The translations under genes and the position numbers were made by a program. Positions 10,101-22,200 of a stretch of DNA of 64,000 nt are shown here, one piece after another. Source of the stretch: Saccharina japonica. Its lineage: Eukaryota > Sar > Phaeophyceae > Laminariales > Laminariaceae. Numbering within the stretch: position 1 is the first letter of the stretch; every line of letters begins with the position of its first letter. Location: NCBI GenBank assembly GCA_008828725.1, contig MEHQ01002658.1:13077-77076 (forward strand), in the 5' to 3' direction. The notes beneath the pieces are model-generated. The model saw nothing but the letters and a program-made list of their open reading frames with translations, searched no databases and had not been told where the DNA came from.

Positions 10101-13100
10101 TATTAATAATAAGTACTGCTGTGTAGTAGTACTGTACAGTAGTAGGTGTGCTGTACGTCGTATGTCTCGTTGTTGTCTTGGATTAGTTATTATTGAGAGT
10201 GCTTTCATGACCAACAGTCCAGAAGCGGCTAGCTAGGTGGCATTGAGTGAGAGGCGGCAGGCAGTGGTGCACATACATGTGTGCTCGGTTAAAATATACC
10301 ACGATCACGGTGTCATAAACACACCGCATGCCGCATGCCGCATTCGAAAGGGGGGAGCTCTCGCCCAGCCGAGAGCTCTCGCTGCATGGGCTCCAACTAA
10401 CCTGTGGGGACAGAGAAGCCTTTATCTTTCTACCGTTTGTTGCATATTACCACCGCCATCAAATATGTTATTAATAAGAGACATGTCAAGCAAGGCAAAT
10501 AAATGGTTCGCTGTCAAGGGTGTGTGGGGGCCGAGTGTGCTACACTAAAACCTAGTAGTTTGGTGGCAGTCCAGGCATGTCAAGGCAAAGTTGCCATCTG
10601 CCACGGGGGTGAAATGAAAGTGCTGTATGCCTCCTGACAAATTTGATCATCCCATCGTCGGCAATAATAACAGAGTGCTGAGCATGTTCAGTGACATATT
10701 ACTATATATACTGCTGTTGTATATACGTATGATACGAAACAGTAGCAACGAACAAAAGATGATGCACACTACGCGTACACACTACACACAAGCCCACTAT
10801 ACATGAAGAATGTGCGAGTACGTCTATCTAGGGCAGAACATTTTCGTCTGTGGGGTTCCGCGCGTGTATCATTTTGTTCCGCGTGCTGTAATATTTTTTA
10901 CTCCATAACCTGTCCTCACACACCTCTTCTTATATACCAGGTACCGTACATAGCTACAAATAGTAGAACCTTCTATCACGTAAACTCGTCGGAACACTAT
11001 AGTATACCTGGTACGTTTATTTCAGACTGTTTAATTTAAATTTAAATTTAATTTAAATTATTTCTTCCCCCACAAATAGACACACACTTCCTGAATTCTA
11101 CAGCCTCAGATTGTGTCCCCCTCATACGGGATGTACATCCTACATGAGGACATATAAAATCCGTAAGTACGCGCGATCGAAGTATTACACTCAGCTAGCA
11201 ACGATGAGCTTCGACGAAATCCTCGAGCTCACAGCTGTTGTTTTTTTTTTGTTTTTTTAATATGTGTATTCATGTCTTCATGATGTGCTTGCCGCCACAG
11301 ATATATCTGACTAGTGTAGTTTTGATCAATTTGAATTATACTCCACGCGTCTAAAAATCTAAATATGATGCCCCACAGCTCACAGCCAGCCAACACTCAT
11401 GACCAGGAAGTAATGCTCGTAGTGGTCAGCCTCTCTTCGAAACGCGGTGCGATCTGTTTGATCTGCCTACGTATGTATGCGTTTCAATTCCCAGTTCGTG
11501 TACCGCTACGTTGCATGATGAAACGTTAACAATCGGCGGGTGCTTGCGGAAGCACGGGGGGGGGGGTGTACCACCAGGCACCCCACTGCTTGCCGGTAGT
11601 ATTACTCTGTAGTCTGACATGGTAAGTACTGCTGTTTGGCAAGCTGTGCGTGGCACGTGAGATCTATACTGTACGAGTACGCCAATCAGTATTTGCACCG
11701 TGAGACTCGTGATGCATGAAATAGATATGTACCGATAACCTGTAGCCTATTTTCATCAACAGCAGCAGCTACTACTGCTTGTAGCTCTGTTTGATCGTTT
11801 CAATGAGGAGTGAACGTGCTGGCGACTGACTGATGTGTCCTACAATTACCGTCAGTAATATAGCGGGTAGCTCACCACTTCTCTTTCGAGAGGCTATACA
11901 TATCTACGATACGTACCTGGTAAGCTGTTGTTGGTAGCAGCCAGTACATGTTGAGTTATTTACTGTTTACATATGCAACACACCCGCAATCTAGAAGTCG
12001 CACGAGAGCGATTGACCCCAAACCTGAAGCACTCTCCGTCCGCTTATGAAAAGAGAAACGCGTAAAAAGTACTCGTCGCACATATTTATACGAGAGACTA
12101 CCCCAACTCTTTCGTATGCGCGCATTTTTCGTTCAAAATTGCATACTTGAATGGTTTTGTGAAGTGTAAAGTGTATGAATGGCCATTCTCATTGAATCTA
12201 TACATACTACGATTTTATTGATATGTTTATCATCCGATAAAGCGTTAAGATTATTCGTCGTACATATACGCAGAGAGACTACACCAATCAGTACTACATG
12301 CTACAGGTATTATTTTTGTATGCGCGCACTTTTAGTCCAAAATTGCATAAATAAATGTTTGTATGAAGTGTACCAGGTATGAATGATCATTCTCATGGAA
12401 TATCTATACATAATATGTATGAGCCATGTTGACTGTTAAACAAACCCACAACAGAAAAGTCGCACGAGAACGATTAGTCCCAAAACTGAAGCACTCTCCG
12501 TCCGGAGATGAAGAGAGAAACGCGTAAAAATTACTCGCCGTACATTTACGTACAGTAGAGACTACCCCAACCAGTACTATATGATACAGGTACTTTTTTG
12601 CATGCGCGCACTTTTAGTCAAAAGTTGCTTACAGTAAATGCATGGTTGTATGAAGTGTATGAATTATCATTCTCATGGAATATGTATTCATACTATTTAT
12701 TGATATGTTTGTCACCCGATAAAGCGTAAACATTACTCGCCGTACATATACGCAGAGAGACTACCCCGACCCGTACTACATGCTACAGGTATTATTTTGT
12801 ATGCGCGCACTTTTGGTCCAAAGTTGCATACGTTAATGGTTGTATGAAGTGTATGAATGTTCATTGTCATGGAATATATACATACTATTTATACATGTTT
12901 GTCATCCGATACTGTGTACCTGGTAGTGTGTGTCAATCGCAAAATATGACGAAGAAACAAATACGAGTACGTAGTCGGCCTCTTTCAACTTTAAACGATT
13001 CCTGACTCATGCTACGGTAGAATAAGTGTATTAGCGTGTGACGATTGACGTGTGTACCAGCGCGTAGCTGATGTGTACGCCTAGACTCGATTGCTGATGG

Positions 13101-16100
13101 CCAGCGAATACACAGTCTAAATTGAGAGGCAAAACGCAGGTCACCGTGAAGTGAACCTGACAAGAGCTTCAAAGAAGAATGAAGAACCAAAGTTCCCCAT
13201 TTTCTGAAGCTCCTAACTTGAGGAGTTCTGTACTAATCGTAAGTCAAAAACTGATTTGGGATTAAACCAAAAGTGCTCCCCGATGAACAATATCACCACG
13301 GCCTAAGTACAAAATGAACCATATTTCAACACGAGAATGGAAGTCCGACGAATTTGGGCTAAGGAACCCGATCATTCAGAAACGATTTACGCCAAAAAAA
13401 GGTATACCTCTGCCTCTATCGTAGCAAGCGACGTCTACCTTTCTCTGTCCAGCTCTGTCCCATAAGTAAAGTCAGTCCTGGGGTGGCAGAACTGACTTTA
13501 CTTCGAAGTATTATTGTCATCTTTGCCATCCAACAATGTGCAGCATGAGCTTCAACGTTCATCACTCGTAACATTCCCGAAAGCAGAAAACCACGGAAAC
13601 GATGGACACCTATGCGCAAAGTTTACTGTAACTTCCTTCTGTCTGCTTCCCGCTAAGCTCAATCCGCAATTGTATCGCCCCAACAGGCGCCATTTTGAAA
13701 GATAAAACCAAAGAGAAACCTGTAGACGGTAAGGACGCCAATAAAAAAAAACACGAAGTAACCAGAGATGACTACTACTGCTGTATGTGCGTTATGTATC
13801 CCATAACTCTTCAGATGTAGGCGCCTGCATCCCTAAACTTGCTTTGCTTCTGAGACAGAGAAGTGTCATGTATACCTGAATGTTGGGTGACGGTGTCCCC
13901 TTGTGGCATTGTGGTGGACGTGCTAGTCCAAAGGCTTGGCGCGAGCCGCCGTTAGGCGCGCTCGTTAGCTTCTCTCAGAAGAAGCGTATGATGTTACAAA
14001 GAAGGCTCTCTCTGCGCCAATATTAGTTGAAATAAAAGATCAGACAGAGCTGAGGAGATGGTTGGTTGTTGGTTGTGAGCTTGGTGGGCGCAACCAGCCT
14101 CGACACGCTCAGCTCTACGGCTAGATGTACTCTATCGGGTGGTTGTACTGACCCATCGTTCCTTGGATGCTTGCTTTTGACCGTTCTACGTACTACGTAG
14201 TGTTCTCAAGAACGCTACTCTTCCAGACGTTCAACGACGAACAGTGTCTAGATGCCCCACATAGTTTCTTAGAAATGTCCTATTCGTATTTCGCCGCATA
14301 TCCATTGTTGTACTGATATCAAGTACTATTCGTACGTACGCGACCGAGTACACCCTTACTTCAATAGCACTTCATGCTACTGACTTATATAGATAGGCTG
14401 GTACATACACCTACTATTATACTTTCTACTCTAGTACGACATTGTTCCCGATCAGCGACTCAGTAGGCTACTGGTTACTGCTGCTGTAGCATAGTACCTA
14501 CATCAACACTGAAGGCAGACCCATCATGGCACTAGTCCGTAGCAGGACAAACCAGCAATAGTAGCAGGCAAGAGCTGCCGCAGGCGAGTTATTACCACGT
14601 CACGACATCCAGGGAGTGGTACGCGCGCTTGGGCAGGGTTCACCATATTTTGGTCATCGACTAACACGGCCAGGCACGACATGAGTACCTCCCCCCGGAT
14701 GCGAGGGTCTATGGTCATACGACTACGGCCATGCATGAAAAAAACGTACACCCCCCCCCCCCCCCTCCCCGGGGGGGGGGGGGGGTATCCAGGAGATGGA
14801 TGGTGGCCACAGGCGGCGAAGCAAGAAAGGGACAAAATTACCAAAACGTCTATATGTAATATACGGAAACAACGTAATGAATGTCCACCTATTGGAGGTG
14901 TCTCAATTCGGAATAGGAACGGTGCTCCGTCTCGAAAGGGATGCGTGGTCAATGGTCAAATGACTAAGGCAAGGAAATGAGTACGCCCCCCCCCCCTATA
15001 AAAAATCTACCGATCACGGGCCACATTTTTCTTGGTCCGTTCGAGGAAAAATATAATAAAAGGCCAAGCCATGACATACTGTGCAGGACACCTAATGAGT
15101 AAGAAACAGGAAAAACTGGCCCAGGCTGTGGATTTATCATTCGAGAACGGGCGCGTTCTACACTACAGTAAACTTCAGTACAACTGCTCCATAACTTCTT
15201 ATTTTCCAGTCCATACCATCCCCAGCCTTTCTTATTCCACGTTTTCTTATTAGGTGTACTATGTCCAGTAGTGTATGTATCAGATGTGGGCGCTGTGGTG
15301 TCTGGCGACTATCCTCTTGGGCATACCCACGGGTTCACTACTGATGTGCAGGCATGCAGGTGCTTCCGTGAACCGCAGCCTGTATATCTGCCGCTTGGGA
15401 ACGTCACCGACTATGGCGCAAAAACGACCCCCTCTGTTTCTCTCCCTATCATTGAACTTGGTCCATCCACCTAGGCGCATGCTACGATAGAGGTATACCA
15501 AGGTATACCTTTTTTTGGCTGAAACGTTTTGTGAATGACCTATTAAAAGGCTATTAAAGGCTCCTTAACCCAAAACCGTCGGAAAATAATTCTTCTGTTT
15601 GAAACATATTTCGCTGTATTCTTAGGTCATGGGATTGTTCATCGGGTATATACGTAGCACTTTTTATATCCTCCAAAATCAGTTTTTGACTTACTATTAG
15701 TATGGAGCTCCTCAAGTCACCACCCTCAGAAGGCAGAAACATGGTGCACCTCTCTACCCGTAGCAGCTCCCCCGTAGCTAGCCGGGTGTTGCAGCGATGC
15801 TGGCTCCGGGCTCCTGCTGAGTTTAGGGGGGTGGGTATGGAGGTGTGAGTGGCTGGCGTTCTTCCCAGGGACATCTGGATGTGGAGGTGTGAGTGACTAG
15901 CTTGCCTCTCAGGGACATCACATCAGCGCGCTCACACTCTTCTTAATAATGTTCGTGGCACAGGTAATGGACGTGCAAGAGGAGCACATGCTGCCGGGAG
16001 AGGTGCCGTCCTGGACACCCAACGGCTTGAAGCGCGAGTGGTTCACTCGCCTCCAATACCTTTCCCGCTCCCCGTACGAGGTGTGAGACTCCGTTCGCTT

Positions 16101-16193
16101 GACAGGGATGGAGAGCTATCGGACGAAAACGGGTTGCTGTTGTTGTTACTGATGGGTGTTGGTTATTGTTGATGGTGTTGGTAGTGTTGTTAG

Positions 16194-16237
<44 letters not shown>

Positions 16238-19200
16238 TTTGTGGCTGGTAGTGTTGTTGGTGCTGTTGTTTTTATATGCACCGCCGTTGGAGGTTTTGTT
16301 ACGCAACTCCAACAAACTATGTTTGGGTCCTATATTTAGTTAGATTCGGAGCCACTCGTTCGAGTGGCCGAAACCCGGTAGTGAAAATGTGGGTACCCCC
16401 CTATCGTAGCACCAGTCTCGTTGGGTAGAAAGAACGGTTTAATGTGACAACGCGTGCTACGGTAGAAGAGGTATATAGCACTTTTTGGCTGAATCGTTTT
16501 CTGAACGACCTGGCTCCTTAACCCATATTCGTCGGACTTTCATTCTTGTGACGAATAATGTTTCAGAGTGTACTTTGGTCATGAGATTTCGCATCCGGCA
16601 GCACTTTTATTTTCCTCCAAAATCATTTTTTTCGGTGAGGTATGGCGCTCCTTAAGTGAGGAGCTCAGCAAAAACATGGTGCACCTCTATCGTAGCATGT
16701 GTCTGACAACAACAGCAACGACTGTCAGGCGAAACATAGTACCCAATAGACTCGAACACGTGTTCCCACCCTTCTTGGGAGGACACTCCGTTTGCGGGTG
16801 GAGGGGGGGAGTACTCATGTCGAGCACGGCCGTAGTCGTATGACCATAGACCCTCGCGTCCCTACAATGCCGGGACGGAGCACGTCGGGTTTTCACCAAC
16901 CAGGCAGATATTGCTTGCACCAAGCGCGAAGTGCCGTGAGGTATTGGGCGAGTCGCCTGAAGGGTGAGCTGCATCCTGCTAAGAACCGCCTGTGAGGTGA
17001 ACTTGCATATGGACGACAACCTCCAATGAATTCATCTCATTTCTGGTGTGGTTTGCGGATGGGGGGGAGGAAAGTGGCGAAAACGGATTGGTGTAGGCAT
17101 GGGCCCATAGCATAAGGCACGGGCGTGCCAACGTAAATTGCGGTCCGGTCCAGCCCCTGGGATCCCCCCTGTGATGGCACAACACACCCGTGTTGGCCGT
17201 AAGATACAATAGTGACTTGCTCCTGGATGCTGGCGCATGGTGAACCAAGTATACATGATAGCACTAGCAACGTAGCCTAGGGTCACGTGACTACGCACAC
17301 AGGTTGCCTGAGGGTAGTGCTATGCAACCAACAAAATGTACACTTCGCTGGGTTCGAATCGGCTGTCGCGAGCATTGATCTCCGAGGCACTTTCCACAAC
17401 TCGTGGGCTACTCTGGGGAATCAAGGTCGCATGATTCGTCTCTTCTGCTAACCTGCTAACTGCTCACTGCTAACCGCTAAGTTTCAACGACGTTGACCGG
17501 CGGTATTGCTGCCATCCTATCATGTTGCGCGATGTTGTAATGTGTTTACCGGTAGTGTTATTCTGCAATTGTTGGCCTTACACGGTTGCTTTCGATCATT
17601 ATCAGGTTACGTTGGCCTTGGACTCCCAGGCCCTCTGCTGCGCATCCGGGGTGGCGGAAATCTTGGACGAAGGTCCCGGGGAGTTCGACATTGCTTTCGC
17701 CGTTCAGGTAGGCATGCAGCTCGTGCCCTCTGCCTGGCCCGCAGCTGGCCTAATCCTTGTCGCGCGTGCTGTGCTCCTTAAATTTTCGGGTGGCAGTACC
17801 TTGACGGCAGTTCCGGGATGGGGATGAAGCACAGTGAGGAGCGCGCAATTCCTAAAATACCTCCTAAAATTAGTTTTGCGTCATGGCAAAAAACAACCAT
17901 ATATTTTCGTTTTTGGCTTTGGGGGTTTTCTCCCTTCGTCCTTAAGTGGTGCACCAAAACCCGGTTGCCTTCATAGTTTAGCTGTTCGGCAGACGCACGC
18001 TTGCCTTGTAAGGGTATCGCCTTACTGCGTGTTCTGAGGTCTCCTCCCTTGACCCATGCAGAACTGAAAACAATATTCCACACTAATTCCAAGTGGTCTG
18101 TCCCCAAATACGTGGGACCAGTTCTTAACCCATTCAGAACTGAAAAAACGTATCCCACACTAATTCCAAGTAGTTTGTCCCCAAAAACGGCGGACCGTTT
18201 CTTAAGGGGTTAAGGGGCTCTATACTACTGTAATAGTAACGCTGAACACTGATGTTGGAGGAAAGTATAAGTGCTACCCGACTAACAAGACCACTGCCTA
18301 TGTAAAAAATGACAATTAGTGCAACGCAAGAATGCTATTCCGACGATTTTAGGTTAGTAACCCCTTAAGAACTGGTCCAACGAATTTGGGGACAAGCTAC
18401 TTGGAATTAGTGTGGGACATTTTTTTCAGTTCTGAATGGGTTAAGGAGACCCCCCCCCCCCCCCCGTTATTCAGAAAATGTTTCAGCCAAAAAAAAGGTA
18501 TACCATATACCTCTATCGTAGCACGCGTCATGTTTTCTGAGATTCCTCACTTAGGGGGCTCTATATCTATCTGCAGTACGAGTCATAAACACTGATTTTG
18601 GAGGAAAATAAAAGTGCTACGTACGTGTATACCCGATGAACAATCCAATGATCTGTTTAATAGGTGTTCCACGGAAAAACAGGTGAAACAAAAAAAGCGA
18701 AATTTCGACGATTTTGGGTTGAACGAGCCCCGATCGTTCAGAAAATATTTCAGCCGAAAAAGGTTGCTACCTCTTATCGCAGCACGCGTCGGCCAGTGCC
18801 TCGGGGGCAGTTCGGGGGTACAGTAGAACAGACTATTAATAGTTCGAATCATGCCCCCCTCTGGCATGATGACAAAGGAGGCATGTGTCGCGGGGGTGTT
18901 GGGGTCTGTCCCTTCGTTCTTTCATCGTGTTACCTGGGTCCCGCTGTCTCATCGCGCTATTCATAGGTGAGCTGTTCGACCTGCGTTGTATGATGAAACG
19001 TGGCGTCGATATGTTATGGTCAGTACGAAACCAATCCCCCCACGCGCGCCGCCGATACACAACGCTGCTGCACATATTTATGTTGGTCCTCTTATTATCG
19101 TGCGTCATAGGGTACTAGGCGCATGAATGCTACGGTAGAGGTGCACCTTACGCTAAGACCCAAGTACATATAACAGCCATCTTTGATGATGGTTAGATGT

Positions 19201-22200
19201 GATTGGATACAGCATGGTAAGCAAACGTCGCCCTTTCGGATTTAATTGGTGAAACGTCGGGTAAGAGCCAGTAGAGTCATTCATAAGGGGGGGGGGGCTT
19301 AATTATTGGTATATTTTGTCAGGTATTCAGGCCGTATTATTACCATCTTCCATGTTTTAAGCCGTTGGATTATAAGTTATCATTCTCTATCATGTGTGGA
19401 TGGTATGATCGGAATAAGCGCTGCGCATTGCCAGAATGTCAAATGGAAGAACAATATTTATCAAACCTGGCCCTGACCCATACCTTGAGACTCATGCTAT
19501 ACGATAAAGGTGTATACCGTTTTTTGGCTGAAACCGTTTCTGGGTGATAGGGCTCCTTAACCCCAAACCGTCGGAATATGACAATTCTTGTATTGGAAAA
19601 TTGGTTCATTGTATACTAAGGCGGCGGAATCCGACGCAAGTCGACGAGGGAAGAGAGTGCTGAAATCTTCTCGCGATAAAAATGCAAGGCAAGCACCGTA
19701 GTGGGGAGGGGGGAGGAAAGCCTACTTAGTGACCCCGGATCTGAGTTACGACTGAAGAGGGAGACAGAAAAGAAGGGCGAAGATAATAAATGGGATGGAC
19801 AAAAAAAAAGAAGAGAGAAAAAGGCATGACGTTTTTAATCGGGTGGCACTTTCTTTTCCATCCAAAAGCAGTTTTTCGGTGAGGTGTGGAGCTTCTCAAG
19901 TGACCACATACCCTCAGAAAAATCATGGTACACCTCTACCATAGCATGCACCTTGACTCCAACCCCAACTACAACCCCTGTGCAGCTTTGTAGTTTTGGA
20001 GACTGTCTGCGGAATTATCCCTTTCCCCCCCTTCCCCCAGCAATGATTGATGCGCTCAGCAAAAAAACGGTCACTGGAGGCGAAGACATTTTACTCTACT
20101 GTACATTAAAATGGCAATACTCCAACGGTGGGTGCGTATTCGGTAGGATATGCCAGGTACCGGTATACCCGGGATATTTTTGCTGGGCGTACCGAGCGTT
20201 CCGAAGTGTCAAATACCGGTATTATGGAGTCCGTACCCGACCTTACACCGGAGTGTTCGATAGGGTAATGAGGCCTTACCCCACCCTACTGAATACTTCG
20301 GTAGAGTATCTACAGTAGTACCGAGAAAATACCCCCGATTTACTTTGGGTTTTAGTACCCTACACCGAACACACGCGCCCTTTGATCTGCCCTGTTTCGT
20401 TCTGGGTGCCCCTGTCAGGGTCCCAAAGCGCTCGCCCCTCACAATTGGGTCCTGATGTACCGTCTCAACGAGAACACTCGGCGCCTCTTCAGACGCTGGC
20501 GGGTTGTGCACATGGCAAAGAGCAGGGCCGGCTCGGACCAGGTGAGAACGTTTTCACGAAAACCGCCAGCACTGGTGCTACGGTAGGGGGATCGCTTTTA
20601 AGTCCATTATTTTCAGCGGATGAGAGCCACTCCGCCGAGTGACCACCCTATTTCTTCGCGGTTATTTAAGTTTTAACGCTTTACGTTTTCGAGATATGCG
20701 CCGCCATGGTATGCTTGCTACTCTGCGACAACAACAAATTCCTGCGTCCAGTTTTGAGCGAGGTACAAAGCCATTCGCCCGAGTGGAGTAAACGTGGTAG
20801 TGAAAATCAGGCTACCCCGCCTGCCGTAGCACCAGTAGGCAGGTGTCGGCATTGGGGTTATAGAAATACATATGATACAGTATGTAGATATTATTTTCCC
20901 TCTTTCGCTAAATGAATTCATCATACCCCCCCATACCACGAGCAACCTACCTAAACCAAACATATACTCTATATATTGTTATTGCACGGCCAAGGAACGG
21001 GTTGGCGTGCTTATTCCACAAGCGTGTGTGTTCTGGTCGGGACGATGTCGGACGGTGAATATATATATATCGTTCGCAACAGTAAATTGTTTTGCGCATT
21101 TTATCTGTGCCGCTTGACGCGTGCTACGATAGATATATGTACGTAGCATTTTTGGGCTGTTTTTGTTTCGGAATAACTGGGTTCCTTAACCCGAAATCGT
21201 CGAAATTGGAAATTTCATTCGTACAAGTGGTGCACCATTTTTCGTTGTGTACTTATGCCATGGAATTCCTCATCGGGTAGCACTTTTGTCTGCCTCCACA
21301 ATCTGTTTCTCGGGTGATTCTGATTGTGCACCTCTACCGTGGCATACGTCGCTTAAAAGCATACCGGTAGACGACACAGACGTCTGAACCCTTTTTTAGT
21401 GCCGCACTACGTACACATACACCGAACTATGAGTCTAATTCCTAGTGTTTTCGTCCCCACCACGGCAGTGCAGTCTTAATAAAGGGGTTAACATATATGG
21501 AAAGTGTGTTTGGTTAGGGGGTATATGTATACGAGTGTTTTGTCCCCATCACGGTAGAGCAGTCTTAAGTGGGGTTAACGTCAGGCCTGAATATCACGTT
21601 TCCATCCGTGTGTTCACCCACCTTTTCCCCCTCCCCGGTCTGGCCTCCGTGCATTACAACTCCGTCGCTTTTGGGGGTTAATGTCAGGCCTGAATATCAC
21701 GTTCCCATCAGTGTGCTCACCCCCCTCGGTCTGGCTTCCGTGCGTTACAACTCCGTCGCGTTTGTTTTAGATGACGCTGCATATGGCGGCAGGATCTCTT
21801 GCCCTACAAGGCAAGCTTAACGTCGGCATCGTGTCCGAAAACGTGGCATTGGCGACCATACCGTACAGCCGGACAGACCCACCTTGGCCGAGGAGCTCTC
21901 CCCTCATAGCCCCCGGACCCGTGCATTTCGTGCATTACAACGCCTACAGTCGCTTAGAGGAGGAGACGTGAGTGGATGGGAGGGGAGGAGCTGTCTCTTA
22001 TACACATCTCTGTAGCGGAGCGTAGGTGCCAACATAAATAACTACGAGGAGTATAGAGGCGTGTGCTATTATCAGTTTTGCCTCCCTTTCTCACGGTGGG
22101 TTATTCAGCTCCGAAAACGGATTTGGTCGTCATATAATGACGTCGTCCATCGTACGACTGGTTTCGTCATCGAATAATAACTTTGTTCGTCGCCTAACGG

